The notes: a model not told the origin generated them from the sequence alone. 64,000 nucleotides of DNA from Bacteroidota bacterium (GCA_947457075.1 CANGUG010000004.1:88490-152489), one strand, 5' to 3'. Counted from the first letter of the stretch, positions 1-10,000 are shown. Program-made: numbers and translations.

Positions 1-140
1 AACAATTGGAAGGCCGCCGTCGTTTATTCACTATTAATGTTGTGCTGGACGGGGAAGTAATTGCTAGTCAAAAAGGCTTTACCAAAAAAGACGCAAGTCA
101 ATTGGCTGCACAAAAAGCCATAGAAATTTTAGGCATTTAA
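1..140 (+). CDS. rnc: Ribonuclease III, C-terminal end (partial)
   Basis: The window opens inside this gene; the reading frame begins at base 3 and runs 45 codons to TAA. The visible residues form the last part of a double-stranded-RNA-binding domain: a beta strand (FTINVVLDGEVIASQKG) followed by the basic C-terminal helix (KKDASQLAAQKAIEIL) that contacts the dsRNA backbone. This arrangement at an extreme C-terminus is typical of RNase III, which processes rRNA precursors and structured mRNAs. The catalytic domain lies outside the window, so the assignment rests on the dsRBD alone; another dsRBD protein is possible but less likely. Confidence 0.7.
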   Translation, partial: QLEGRRRLFTINVVLDGEVIASQKGFTKKDASQLAAQKAIEILGI

Positions 141-162
141 TCAACTTCTTGTAGGCCTTAAT

Positions 163-567
163 TTACACAATGGCTTGACATAACTCAATCAAAACCCCAT
201 TGCAATCTTTAGGGTGGACAAAACAAACCCATTTATTATCAGCGCCTTGTTTTGGACTTTCATTTAACAAGGTAAACCCTTCGGCTTTCAATCGGTTCAT
301 TTCGGCTTGAATATCAGGCACTTCAAAGGCAATATGGTGCATTCCTTCTCCCTTTTTTTCAATAAATTTTGCAATCACCCCCTCTGGCTCCGCACTCTCC
401 AATAGTTCAATTTTCGTGTGATTTTGAAGAAAAAAGGCAGTATTGACCTTTTCTGAGTCCACAGATTCAGTTTTATAACAAGGGCTATTTAATAACCTTT
501 CGTATAAGGGAATACTTTGTGCCAGGTTTTTAACTGCAATCCCTATGTGTTCTACGTTATAGCTCAT
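163..567 (-). CDS. mce: Methylmalonyl-CoA epimerase (VOC family)
   Basis: A 134-residue protein of the vicinal-oxygen-chelate fold, built from two beta-alpha-beta-beta-beta halves. Candidate metal ligands are visible: His7 in VEHIGIAV, His77/His78 in GMHHIAFE and Glu128 in GVLIELC. The family interconverts the two epimers of methylmalonyl-CoA between methylmalonyl-CoA mutase and propionyl-CoA carboxylase, and the length is normal. Neither partner enzyme is in the window. Its 3' end faces rnc, and its 5' end is divergent from iscS across about 107 bp that carries a promoter-like -7 box on each strand. A different VOC lyase cannot be excluded. Confidence 0.85.
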   Translation of the reverse strand: MSYNVEHIGIAVKNLAQSIPLYERLLNSPCYKTESVDSEKVNTAFFLQNHTKIELLESAEPEGVIAKFIEKKGEGMHHIAFEVPDIQAEMNRLKAEGFTLLNESPKQGADNKWVCFVHPKDCNGVLIELCQAIV

Positions 568-604
568 AATACTTTGTTTTACGAATTGGGAAAAAAATGC
601 CGCT

Positions 605-612
605 CAAAGCTA
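605..612 (-). promoter_or_regulatory. Candidate -7 promoter box for mce
   Basis: Read on the minus strand this is TAGCTTTG, matching the Bacteroidota primary-sigma -7 consensus TAnnTTTG, 37 nt before the mce ATG. I see no clear TTG -33 element at the right distance, so this is a motif match only. Confidence 0.4.
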
Positions 613-642
613 ACGAAATACTGTTAATCGGTGGCTAAGCTT

Positions 643-650
643 TACTTTTG
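643..650 (+). promoter_or_regulatory. Candidate -7 promoter box for the isc genes
   Basis: TACTTTTG matches the Bacteroidota -7 consensus TAnnTTTG and ends 24 nt before the iscS ATG. The -33 element is weak. It faces away from the mce box at 605-612, so the two define a divergent promoter region. Confidence 0.45.
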
Positions 651-674
651 TAGTCTGAAAAATCATAAACAGAC

Positions 675-1892
675 ATGTTAAAATTACCTATTTATCTTGA
701 TCATAACGCAACTACCCCAATGGATCCAAGGGTATTAGAGGCGATGATTCCTTATTTTACCGAAAATTTCGGAAATGCAGCAAGCAGAAACCATTCATTT
801 GGATGGCATGCCGAAGAAGCCGTGGATTATGCACGTGAGCAAGTGGCTAAATTAATTGGTGCAGACCCTAAAGAAATCATCTTTACTTCGGGTGCAACAG
901 AAGGAGACAACTTAGCCATTAAAGGTGTGTATGAAATGTATGCAAGCAAGGGTAATCATATCATTACTTGTACGACTGAGCACAAAGCGGTGTTAGATAC
1001 TTGTAAGCACTTAGAAAAATTAGGCGCTGAAGTCACTTATTTGGAAGTGCAACCTGATGGATTGGTGGACTTAAAAGCCTTGGAAGCTGCAATGAGACCC
1101 ACTACAATTTTAGTGACCATCATGTATGCGAATAATGAAATTGGCGTGGTACAACCTGTGAAAGAAATAAGTGCAATTGCAAAAAAGCATGGTGCTTTGT
1201 TTTTCACTGATGGCGTGCAAGCAGTAGGTAAAATTCCTGTTGACGTTAACGCGGATGGAATCGATATTATGGCATTTACAGCACATAAAATGTACGGCCC
1301 TAAAGGCGTTGGTGCATTATATGTTCGTCGTAAAAATCCACGTGTAAAAGTAACGGCACAAATGGATGGCGGTGGCCACGAAAGAGGAATGCGTAGCGGT
1401 ACTTTAAATGTTCCTGGTATTGTTGGCTTTGGTAAAGCGGCCGAAATAGCAAGAACAGACATGGCTGCTGACACAGAAAGAATTTCCAAATTAAGAGATA
1501 AGTTAGAGAATGCCTTAAAGCAAATTGACGAATCGTATGTAAATGGAAATCCAGCACATCGTTTACCGCATGTAAGCAATATTTCATTTAAATATGTAGA
1601 GGGGGAAGGCTTGATGATGGGCTTTAATAAAGACATCGCCTTGTCTTCTGGATCGGCTTGTACCTCTGCTTCCTTAGAGCCTAGCTATGTATTAAAAGCG
1701 TTAGGTTTAGGAGATGATTTGGCACATAGTTCATTAAGATTTGGATTAGGACGTTATACCACCGAAGAGCAAATTGATTTCACCATTAAAGCAGTAACGG
1801 ATACGGTTTTAAAATTGAGAGAGATGAGCCCACTTTGGGAAATGTTTAAAGAAGGGGTGGATATTGATTCAATTCAATGGGCACATCACTAA
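675..1892 (+). CDS. iscS: Cysteine desulfurase IscS
   Basis: A 405-residue PLP-dependent class V aminotransferase-fold enzyme that takes sulfur from cysteine, leaving alanine, and passes it as persulfide to IscU. The N-terminus ([14 protein letters not shown]) is the family hallmark. The PLP lysine is Lys205 in [11 protein letters not shown]. The mobile-loop catalytic cysteine is Cys329 in [10 protein letters not shown], followed by the group I-type stretch [11 protein letters not shown]. The first ATG is used because the family signature begins five residues later. iscU follows after 75 bp and iscA after that, so this is the first gene of a compact Fe-S operon. No IscR-like regulator or HscA/HscB/ferredoxin gene is adjacent. 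Confidence 0.97.
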   Translation: MLKLPIYLDHNATTPMDPRVLEAMIPYFTENFGNAASRNHSFGWHAEEAVDYAREQVAKLIGADPKEIIFTSGATEGDNLAIKGVYEMYASKGNHIITCTTEHKAVLDTCKHLEKLGAEVTYLEVQPDGLVDLKALEAAMRPTTILVTIMYANNEIGVVQPVKEISAIAKKHGALFFTDGVQAVGKIPVDVNADGIDIMAFTAHKMYGPKGVGALYVRRKNPRVKVTAQMDGGGHERGMRSGTLNVPGIVGFGKAAEIARTDMAADTERISKLRDKLENALKQIDESYVNGNPAHRLPHVSNISFKYVEGEGLMMGFNKDIALSSGSACTSASLEPSYVLKALGLGDDLAHSSLRFGLGRYTTEEQIDFTIKAVTDTVLKLREMSPLWEMFKEGVDIDSIQWAHH

Positions 1893-1967
1893 TTAAAATA
1901 TTTTTTGGGATCTGCGGTACATCGCTAATTTCTATCTAATTTTAGTAAATAATTAAAACTTATAACA

Positions 1968-2384
1968 ATGGCATATTCAGATAAAGTAATTGATCATTAT
2001 TCTAATCCTAAAAATGTAGGAACATTAGATAAAGCATCTAAAACTGTAGGAACTGGTTTAGTAGGTGCACCAGAATGCGGAGACGTTATGCGTTTGCAAA
2101 TTCAGGTGGACGAAGCAACAGGTATTATCACTGACGCAAAGTTCAAAACTTTTGGTTGTGGTTCTGCAATTGCATCTAGTTCTTTAGCTACTGAGTGGTT
2201 AAAAGGAAAGTCAGTGGACGAGGCAGTTAAAATTGATAACATGGATTTAGTAGAGGAATTAAATTTACCTCCAGTTAAAATTCACTGTTCAGTATTGGCT
2301 GAGGATGCTATCAAGTCTGCAATTAATGATTACCGTAAGAAAAATGGTTTAGAGGAGTTGGTATTCGAAGAGCGTATCCACTAA
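1968..2384 (+). CDS. iscU: Fe-S cluster scaffold IscU
   Basis: A 138-residue scaffold on which [2Fe-2S] clusters are built from IscS-derived sulfur. All ligands of the IscU type are present: Cys37 and Asp39 (APECGDVM), Cys64 ([11 protein letters not shown]), and His106-Cys107 ([14 protein letters not shown]). The LPPVK segment, which in other bacteria binds the HscA chaperone, is intact (residues 100-104), although no hscA gene is nearby. It lacks the insertion seen in SufU. It sits between iscS and iscA, with iscA starting 8 nt after its stop, so the three are probably co-transcribed. Confidence 0.97.
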   Translation: MAYSDKVIDHYSNPKNVGTLDKASKTVGTGLVGAPECGDVMRLQIQVDEATGIITDAKFKTFGCGSAIASSSLATEWLKGKSVDEAVKIDNMDLVEELNLPPVKIHCSVLAEDAIKSAINDYRKKNGLEELVFEERIH

Positions 2385-2392
2385 TTGAAACA

Positions 2393-2746
2393 ATGAGTAC
2401 CGTAGTAGAAAATATCATTTTAGTTAGCGAAAAAGCCAAAGCAAAAGTAACTCAACTTATGCAGGATGCTGAAATCGCCAACGATCCATCTTACTTTTTA
2501 AGGGTTGGTGTAGTGGGTGGAGGTTGTTCGGGGTTAAGTTATAAGCTTGACTTTGACAATGAAATCAAACCCATGGACCAGGTATTTGAGGACAATGGGG
2601 TAAAAGTGGTGACAGACCTAAAAAGCTTCCTTTATTTAGTGAACACCGAATTGGATTTTTCGGATGGTTTAAATGGGAAAGGGTTTTATTTTAACAACCC
2701 TAATGCAAGTCGAAGTTGTGGTTGTGGTGAAAGCTTTGCTGTATAG
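2393..2746 (+). CDS. iscA: A-type Fe-S carrier (IscA/ErpA/SufA family)
   Basis: A 117-residue A-type iron-sulfur carrier protein. The three conserved cysteines are Cys45 in [11 protein letters not shown] and Cys109/Cys111 in the terminal [10 protein letters not shown]. The protein probably accepts clusters from IscU and delivers them to apo-enzymes; the dsbD, queE and other redox genes in the window are not specific evidence of its clients. It is the last gene of the isc operon, followed within about 25 bp by a rho-independent terminator. Which A-type subfamily it belongs to cannot be settled by eye. Confidence 0.92.
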   Translation: MSTVVENIILVSEKAKAKVTQLMQDAEIANDPSYFLRVGVVGGGCSGLSYKLDFDNEIKPMDQVFEDNGVKVVTDLKSFLYLVNTELDFSDGLNGKGFYFNNPNASRSCGCGESFAV

Positions 2747-2769
2747 CATCCATTTTATAAAAATTTTAC

Positions 2770-2804
2770 AAAATGCCTCCGTATTTATGGGGGCATTTTT
2801 TTGA
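2770..2804 (+). terminator. Rho-independent terminator after iscA
   Basis: An AAATGCCTCC arm pairs with GGGGGCATTT (one G-U pair) around an 8-nt loop and is followed by a T run. It ends the isc operon just before the gldFG start. Confidence 0.85.
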
Positions 2805-2814
2805 TTATTTATAG

Positions 2815-2822
2815 TAGCTTTG
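2815..2822 (+). promoter_or_regulatory. Candidate -7 box for gldFG, very close to its ATG
   Basis: TAGCTTTG fits TAnnTTTG and lies only 6 nt upstream of the ATG at 2829. An in-frame TTG at 2820 falls inside this box, which argues against TTG as the start codon. No good -33 element is seen. Confidence 0.4.
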
Positions 2823-2828
2823 AAACCT

Positions 2829-5285
2829 ATGTGGGCAATATGTAAAAAAGAATGGACACACTATTTCAGTGGATTAACTGGGTACTTAATTATTGGCTTT
2901 TACCTTATTGTCAATGGGTTGTTTTTATTTGTACTGCCTAATTACAATATTTTTGATTTTGGTTATACTTCCCTTCAGGTGTATTTTGATTTTGCACCCT
3001 GGTTTTTATTGTTGCTGATTCCAGCCATCACCATGAGAAGTTTTTCGGATGAGTACGAGCAAGGAACTTATGAACTATTAAGAACACTGCCCATTAGTCC
3101 GGTTAAATTAGTGTTGGCTAAATTCTTAGGCTCTTTTTTAATTGTTTTCATCGCTATTGTACCTACCCTTTTATATGCTATTTCATTAGACAGTCTAAGT
3201 ATGGTTGGGGGATTAGATTGGGGGGCAACTTTAGGATCTTATTTGGGCTTATTCAATTTAGCAATGGTATATACAGCAGTGGGTGTATTTACCAGTAGCA
3301 CTACTAAAAATAGTCTGGTAGCATTGCTGGTTTCAATAGTGCTTTCCGTTTTATTATTCAAAGGTTTTGAATGGTTGAGTCAACTTGGGTTTTTAAAAAA
3401 TGGATTTGGCTATTATGTTCTTCAATTGGGCTTATCGCATCATTATCAAAATATGAGTAAGGGTGTTGTAACGCTTACGGACTTGATATATTTCCTTTCT
3501 ATTTCAACTTTATTTGGCATTGGCGCTATTGAACAAGTGAATGGCAAAATAAAATACATCTTATCAATCGTTTTAATTTTAGCAATTAATTTTAGTACGA
3601 GCTATTTTCCCTTTCAGTGGGATTTAACAAAGGATCATAGATATACCTTAAGTGAAAGCTCCACTCAAATTGTTAAAGGCGTTGAATTAAATACTAAAAT
3701 ACATTTGTATTTAGGAGGCGATTTACCCACGCATTATAAAAAATTAGCACAATCTACCGCTGCATTGCTTAACCAGCTACAAAAAGCCAATCCCAATAAT
3801 ATACAATGGATACTGGAAGTACCCAATGAACAATACAAGGACAGCACATTGTATCAATTTTATGATAGTTTAGCCCGATTGGGACTTCCCATTGAAAGAA
3901 TACAACAACAAGATAATAGCCAGGATAAAAGAGTTGATCAATTAATTATCCCAGGTGCGGTTGTTGAAATAGAAGGTAAAAAGCCAATTGCTATTGATTT
4001 ACGTTCAGGAAAAAAATATTTTAAACCTTATAATGTTGTAAAAGATATTCCTACCGAAGATGTTGAAGCTAGTGCAAATGCAGCGGAAGCCTTACTTGAG
4101 TATAAATTTGTCCAAGCAATTTATTTATTAAATAGAGCAACAGTCCCACAAATTAGTTACCTTATTGGCAACGGGGAACAGGTTGATTTAACTGTAAGTG
4201 ATTTAGGCTTTTCCATTAAAAATCAATATCAATTAACTGTATTTGATTTAAAGCAAGGATATCCTGATGCATCAAAAATCAAAACCCTATTAATCATTAA
4301 ACCAACGCAGCCATTTACGGACAAGGATAAGCTTAAGCTTGACCAATTTGTTATGAATGGAGGTAATATTATTTGGGCCGTTGATAAATTATACGCCGAT
4401 TATGATAGTTTGAAACAAACCAATGGCGCTTATATTGCTTTTGATCGAAATTTAGGGTTAGATGATTTATTGTTCAAATATGGCGTAAGAATTAATTCCA
4501 ATTTAGTACAGGACTTGAATTGCGCGAAGCTCCCTATTGTAGTGGGTAAACAACCCGACGGGAAGCCTTTAATCCAAAGAATGCCATGGCCTTATTATCC
4601 TTTTTTATACGGCAATGAAAATAATGGTATCTCTCAAAATATGGATCGTGTTTTATCTTTATTTCCTTCCAGTATTGATACCATCGCCAATAGCGAAATT
4701 AAAAAAACAGTATTACTAAGTTCTGATACAAATAGTCGCATTATTTCCACCCCAAATTTAGTGTCCATTAATAGTGTAAAGGATGATGACGATTTAATGT
4801 CTTTTAATAAACATCATTTACCTGTTGCAGTGATGCTTGAGGGGAAATTTAAATCCTTATTTGCCAATAGAATCAGCGCTGCCGATAAGGACAGTGTAAG
4901 GGTAAGCACAGGTAAGGAATTTGCTGCAAAGGGCACTGCCTTATCAAAACAAATAGTAGTTGCAGATGCCGATTTATTTACCAATATGACAACCAGAGAC
5001 GAGGAAGGAGGGCTTAAACCTTTGCCCATGGGTAGTTTACCTTTTGAGGAATATCAGTTCGCCAATAAAAGCTTTTACTTAAACAGTATTGCTTATTTAA
5101 ATGATCCGGATGGCTTACTTGAAAGCAGAAATAAAGTTTTGGTATTAAGGTTGCTGGATAAAGAGAAGCTTGACAATAACAAATTAATATGGCAACTTAT
5201 TTTAATTCTTGGCCCTTTATTGTTATTGGGAATTTTTTATTTTATTTGGACAGCGTATAGAAAAAAACAATATTCTGTTCAATAA
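2829..5285 (+). CDS. gldFG: GldF-GldG fusion: gliding-motility ABC transporter permease plus substrate-binding-like protein
   Basis: Residues 1 to about 230 are an ABC-2 type permease of the GldF type: an N-terminal ICKKEWTHYFSGLTGYLIIG segment, about six hydrophobic helices, and the ABC-2 hallmark SDEYEQGTYELLRTLP. The rest is GldG-like (DUF4350/ABC_transp_aux type), beginning with a membrane helix and TKDHRYTLSESSTQIVK, followed by a large soluble region and a C-terminal membrane helix (about residues 785-808). In Flavobacterium these are two genes that, with the ATPase GldA, are needed for gliding. Here one uninterrupted frame of 818 residues covers both. No gldA is in the window. ATG 2829 is preferred over the upstream TTG. 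terC and lspA follow closely on the same strand. Confidence 0.88.
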   Translation: MWAICKKEWTHYFSGLTGYLIIGFYLIVNGLFLFVLPNYNIFDFGYTSLQVYFDFAPWFLLLLIPAITMRSFSDEYEQGTYELLRTLPISPVKLVLAKFLGSFLIVFIAIVPTLLYAISLDSLSMVGGLDWGATLGSYLGLFNLAMVYTAVGVFTSSTTKNSLVALLVSIVLSVLLFKGFEWLSQLGFLKNGFGYYVLQLGLSHHYQNMSKGVVTLTDLIYFLSISTLFGIGAIEQVNGKIKYILSIVLILAINFSTSYFPFQWDLTKDHRYTLSESSTQIVKGVELNTKIHLYLGGDLPTHYKKLAQSTAALLNQLQKANPNNIQWILEVPNEQYKDSTLYQFYDSLARLGLPIERIQQQDNSQDKRVDQLIIPGAVVEIEGKKPIAIDLRSGKKYFKPYNVVKDIPTEDVEASANAAEALLEYKFVQAIYLLNRATVPQISYLIGNGEQVDLTVSDLGFSIKNQYQLTVFDLKQGYPDASKIKTLLIIKPTQPFTDKDKLKLDQFVMNGGNIIWAVDKLYADYDSLKQTNGAYIAFDRNLGLDDLLFKYGVRINSNLVQDLNCAKLPIVVGKQPDGKPLIQRMPWPYYPFLYGNENNGISQNMDRVLSLFPSSIDTIANSEIKKTVLLSSDTNSRIISTPNLVSINSVKDDDDLMSFNKHHLPVAVMLEGKFKSLFANRISAADKDSVRVSTGKEFAAKGTALSKQIVVADADLFTNMTTRDEEGGLKPLPMGSLPFEEYQFANKSFYLNSIAYLNDPDGLLESRNKVLVLRLLDKEKLDNNKLIWQLILILGPLLLLGIFYFIWTAYRKKQYSVQ

Positions 5286-5302
5286 TATATTTAACTTTAC
5301 GC

Positions 5303-6262
5303 ATGAGTAAAGATCAAATTGTGTATGCAGTATTCGGTTGTATCATTGCTACTGCATTAGTGTTGGACCTGGGTTTTTTAAGTAGAAAAAATACCATCAT
5401 TACAATGCGTCAAGCATTGAAACAAACTTTTTTGTGGATTTTATTGGCCTTGGCTTTTTTTGTTTTTTTATGGATTGAAGAAGGTCAAAAATTAGGATTG
5501 GAATATTTGAGTGGGTATTTAATGGAGTGGAGTTTAAGTATTGATAATATTTTTGTTTTCATTCTTATTTTTGACGCTTTCAAAGTCAAAGAAAAAAACT
5601 ATCCAAGGGTACTTTTAATTGGGATTTTAGCGGCGATTTTATTTCGTGTAATCTTTATTACTTTGGGCGTGGCCTTGGTTGCTAAATTTGCTTGGATTTT
5701 ATATTTGTTCGGCCTCTTTTTATTATACACCGGATATAAAATGTTTAATGCCAGTACCGAATCTTCTTTTGATCCGCATTCCTCGGCCATTTACAAATTT
5801 CTGAAAAAAGTATTACCCATTGGAACTACAGACGGTGACGGTAAATTTCTAATAAGAGATCATAATAATAAACCGGTTTATACCAGTTTATTTGTCGTGG
5901 TAGTGTTACTTGCAGCCATTGATATTGTTTTTGCATTAGATTCAATACCCGCTATTATGGGAATATCGCAAAGTAGCTTAGTGATTTACACTTCCAATAT
6001 TTTTGCCGTATTGGGTTTAAGATCCCTATTTTTCCTGCTTAGGGGCGCTGTAAATCAATTTCAATACTTGCAACAGGGCATTGCGATTGTATTAATATTT
6101 ATAGGCATCAAAATGATAGGAGAGCACTATATTAGTTTATGGATGGACAAGAATGCGCAAGTAATATTATCCTTATTGGTAATCATGTTTTGTATTACTG
6201 GGTCCATTATATATTCTGTAATTATTGGTAAACAAAAATTAACCAAAGAATCTAAAGACTAA
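5303..6262 (+). CDS. TerC/Alx family membrane protein
   Basis: A 319-residue polytopic membrane protein of the TerC family. It carries two acidic intramembrane signatures characteristic of the family, EWSLSIDNIFVFILIF (around residues 78-93) and AAIDIVFALDSIPAIMG (around residues 211-227), within about eight to nine hydrophobic helices. Alx-type members export manganese and help load secreted enzymes with metal; tellurite resistance is only the historical name. It starts 17 bp after gldFG and ends 30 bp before lspA, so the three may share a transcript. The substrate is inferred from family knowledge only. Confidence 0.88.
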   Translation: MSKDQIVYAVFGCIIATALVLDLGFLSRKNTIITMRQALKQTFLWILLALAFFVFLWIEEGQKLGLEYLSGYLMEWSLSIDNIFVFILIFDAFKVKEKNYPRVLLIGILAAILFRVIFITLGVALVAKFAWILYLFGLFLLYTGYKMFNASTESSFDPHSSAIYKFLKKVLPIGTTDGDGKFLIRDHNNKPVYTSLFVVVVLLAAIDIVFALDSIPAIMGISQSSLVIYTSNIFAVLGLRSLFFLLRGAVNQFQYLQQGIAIVLIFIGIKMIGEHYISLWMDKNAQVILSLLVIMFCITGSIIYSVIIGKQKLTKESKD

Positions 6263-6264
6263 CT

Positions 6265-6272
6265 TATCTTTG
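6265..6272 (+). promoter_or_regulatory. Candidate -7 box for lspA
   Basis: TATCTTTG matches TAnnTTTG and ends 20 nt before the lspA ATG. It overlaps the last few bases of the terC gene end region; no clear -33 element. Confidence 0.4.
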
Positions 6273-6292
6273 ACCACAATTGAAAATTCATT

Positions 6293-6952
6293 ATGAACGG
6301 GAAAAAAGTAATTGCATTAGTTGCTTTAATTATTATCATTGACCAAGTTATAAAGTTTTATATTAAATTAAATTACTTTATAGGTGAAGAGCATTTGTTA
6401 TTGGGGTCATGGGCAAGACTTCATTTTGTAGAAAATGAAGGCATGGCTTGGGGATTAAAATTTGGGGGCGATTTCGGCAAAATTTTATTGACACTTTTTA
6501 GGTTAGCGGCAGTAATTTGGGGGGTATTTCTAATTAAAGGATTCATTGCTAAAAAATACCATAACGGATTTATTATATGCGCCTCATTGATTTTCGCGGG
6601 GGCTGTAGGCAATTTAATTGATAGCATGTTTTATGGTTTAATTTTTGACCATAGTATGTCATTCACCACGCAGGTGGCAACGCTCTTTCCTGAAAATGGC
6701 GGTTATGCACCCTTTTTACATGGTAAAGTGGTAGATATGTTTTATTTCCCAATTATAAGAGATGCACATTTCCCTAGTTGGTTTCCTATTTGGGGAGGCG
6801 AGGAATTTGAATTTTTCAGACCCGTTTTTAATTTCGCCGATGCGGCAATTAGTACTGGGGTTATTTCCTTATTTGTGTTCCAAAAAAGGTTTTTTGGTAC
6901 CAATATGACCGAAAATCAACCAGATAAAGCCGAATCCACTCCTTTAAACTAG
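6293..6952 (+). CDS. lspA: Lipoprotein signal peptidase (signal peptidase II)
   Basis: A 219-residue aspartyl protease that cleaves the signal peptide of prolipoproteins after lipidation. Four membrane segments are visible. The catalytic aspartates are Asp110 in GAVGNLIDS and Asp183 in PVFNFADAAIS, and the conserved VENEGMAWG segment lies at 46-54. The 70-odd residues between the catalytic motifs are longer than in Escherichia coli LspA, with an aromatic-rich insert (residues 120-175); such an extended loop is common in Bacteroidota. A non-conserved charged tail of about 20 residues follows the last helix. Downstream is ileS, a frequent lspA neighbour in many bacteria, here separated by 83 bp with its own promoter candidate. 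Confidence 0.95.
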   Translation: MNGKKVIALVALIIIIDQVIKFYIKLNYFIGEEHLLLGSWARLHFVENEGMAWGLKFGGDFGKILLTLFRLAAVIWGVFLIKGFIAKKYHNGFIICASLIFAGAVGNLIDSMFYGLIFDHSMSFTTQVATLFPENGGYAPFLHGKVVDMFYFPIIRDAHFPSWFPIWGGEEFEFFRPVFNFADAAISTGVISLFVFQKRFFGTNMTENQPDKAESTPLN

Positions 6953-6973
6953 CTGATTGCCCTAAATAAGCGG

Positions 6974-7004
6974 TTGCTATTTCCCTAGCTATTTCGTACC
7001 TTCG
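6974..7004 (+). promoter_or_regulatory. Candidate promoter of ileS
   Basis: TTG (6974-6976), 20 nt spacer, TACCTTCG (6997-7004). This fits the Bacteroidota TTG-N19/21-TAnnTTTG pattern with one mismatch (TTCG for TTTG, a variant also seen before rplY). It ends 31 nt before the ATG. Confidence 0.5.
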
Positions 7005-7035
7005 TGCCCTAAAAATCAGCTAGGACAAGCGTTTT

Positions 7036-10000
7036 ATGAGCAACCAATACCCAGAATTTAATGGCTTACATCTGCCCACCATTGAAGCAGAAATATTAGC
7101 AGCCTGGAAAAAAGAACAGGCATTTGAACAATCCGTTAGTTTACGTGAGGGTAAAACACCCTTCGTTTTTTATGAAGGGCCTCCAAGTGCCAATGGCATG
7201 CCAGGCATTCACCACGTTATTTCAAGGACCTTGAAGGACATGATGTGTCGTTATAAAACAATGCAGGGTTTTCAAGTAAAAAGAAAAGGGGGCTGGGATA
7301 CCCACGGTTTGCCAGTTGAATTAGGGGTAGAAAAAGAATTAGGGATCACCAAGGAAGATATTGGAAAAAAAATAACGATAGAAGAGTATAATCAAAAATG
7401 TCGTGAGGCGGTATTAAGATATAAAAAAGAGTGGGACGATATTACCAATAAGATGGGGTATTGGGTAGACTTAAATAACCCTTATATTACTTTTGAAAAC
7501 AATTATATTGAAACCCTTTGGTGGATTTTAAGCACGCTTTATAAAAAAGGGTACCTATATCAAAGTGTGAGTATTCAACCTTATTCCCCTGCTGCAGGTA
7601 CGGGTTTAAGTTCGCATGAATTAAATCAGCCAGGCACTTACAAGGATGTAAAAGATACTTCCGCAGTTGCGATGTTCAAAGCGATACCATCTACTGAAAG
7701 CCAATTTTTATTTGATGCTGCGGCAATGAATAAAAACAATCAGGATGTGTATTATATGGCTTGGACTACCACGCCATGGACATTGCCCTCCAACCTAGGA
7801 TTAACCGTGGGCCCAAATATTGATTATGTTTTAGTAGCTACCTATAATCCATATACTGCAATGCCAGTGAATGTGGTGTTGGCAAAAGCATTATTGTCAA
7901 AGTATTTTAAAGAGGAAGGTTTAACAATAGAAAACTTTGCAGAAGGGGATAAAATTATTCCTTGGAAAATTTTGACTGAATTTAAAGGTGCTCAATTAAA
8001 TGGATTACGCTATGAGCAGTTAATGCCATTTGAAGCCAATGACCCTGCTACTTTTGAAGGGGATCCTTTTAAAATAATTACGGGCGATTTTGTAACTACT
8101 GAAGACGGAACAGGTATTGTACATACCTCACCTGCATTTGGTGCGGATGACTATAAAGTGGGACAAAAAAATAATTTAGGAATTATTACTTTGGTGGATA
8201 GAGAAGGAAAATTTGTTGACGGAGTTGGTGAGTTTAGTGGTCGCTATGTAAAAAATTACAAAGACGAAAAAGACTATGTGGATGTAAACGTAGATATCTG
8301 CGTTAAATTGAAAAAAGAAAATCGTGCGTTTAAGGTTGAAAAATACGAACACAATTATCCGCATTGTTGGAGAACAGACAAACCCATTTTATACTATCCT
8401 TTGGATGCCTGGTTTATTAAAACCACGGCTGTAAAAGATAGATTAGTTGAATTGAATAAAACCATAAACTGGAAACCAAAGAGCACAGGGGAAGGTCGTT
8501 TTGGCAATTGGTTAGAGAATATGGTGGATTGGAATTTATCCCGAAGCAGGTATTGGGGAACACCATTACCTATTTGGAGAACGGAAGATGGCACCGAAGA
8601 AATTTGTGTTGGCTCGGTAGAAGAGCTGACTACTTTATATACAGCAGCTAAAGAAAAAGGGTTTAATAAGGAAGTGCACTTGCAAATTGTAAACGGAAAG
8701 CTAGATGTTGATTTGCATAAGCCTTTTGTAGATCAAATAGAATTATTAAGCGCTACTGGCCAACCCATGAAACGTGTTTCCGATTTAGTAGATGTTTGGT
8801 TTGACTCAGGCGCCATGCCTTATGCGCAATGGCATTATCCATTTGAGAATAAGGATTTAATTGACAAAGGAGAAGCTTTCCCAGCCGACTTTATTTGCGA
8901 AGGAGTGGATCAAACACGTGGATGGTTTTATACCTTACATACATTAGGTGTATTATTATTTGATAGTGTTGCTTACAAAGCGGTAATGAGCAATGGTTTG
9001 GTGTTGGATAAGAATGGCAACAAAATGAGTAAGCGTTTAGGGAATGTAGTCAATCCATTTGAAACCTTAAATACTTATGGAGCCGATGCAACAAGGTGGT
9101 ATTTAGTGACCAATGCTTCGCCATGGGATAATTTAAAATTTGACTTATCAGGCATTCAGGAAGTGCAAAGAAAATTCTTTGGTACTTTGTATAATACCTA
9201 TCAGTTTTTTGTATTGTATGCCAATGTGGATGGCTTTAAATTTGAGCAAGATTATATTCCTGTAGCAGAACGTCCAGAGATTGATCGTTGGATTATTTCT
9301 TCTCTAAATAGTTTGGTACAAACGGTGACTACAAGTATGGATGACTTTGAACCCACTAATGCCGGACGTGCGATAGAAACCTTTGTGGACGAGCATTTGA
9401 GCAATTGGTATGTGCGTTTATGTCGTCGTCGTTTTTGGAAAGGAACCTACACCCAGGATAAAATTGCTGCGTACCAAACCTTGTATGAGTGTTTAGAAAC
9501 CATCACCAGATTAATGGCGCCAATTGCACCTTTCTTCTGTGACCAAGTATTTAGAAATTTAAATGGTATTACAAAACGTCATAATGCTACTTCTATTCAC
9601 CATGTAGATTTCCCTAAAGCGGATATTGCTAAAATTGATATGGCTTTAGAAGAACGCATGCAAATGGCACAAGATATTTGTTCATTGGTATTGTCTATTC
9701 GTAAAAAGGTCAATATCAAAGTGCGTCAGCCATTACAAAAAATATTAATTCCTGTTTTAGATCCAAAACAAAAAGCCGCTATTGAACAAATGGAGGAGCT
9801 TATTTTGGCCGAGGTAAATGTGAAGGAAATTAATTATATCACCGAAACGGAAGGAGTAATTAGTAAAAAATTGAAACCGAACTTCAAATTATTGGGGGCT
9901 AAATTGGGTACAAAAATGAAGCAGGCTTCTGCGACTATTGCTGCCTTAAGTCAGGCACAAATTACCCAGTTGGAAAAAGAGGGAACTTTGAATTTGGAGA

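Noticed and set aside
1037..1636. Minus-strand frame of 199 residues inside iscS.
   Set aside because: Antisense shadow; iscS has all catalytic motifs across this stretch.
2820..2828. TTG start three codons upstream of gldFG.
   Set aside because: It lies within a -7 promoter box and adds no conserved residues; ATG 2829 is better.
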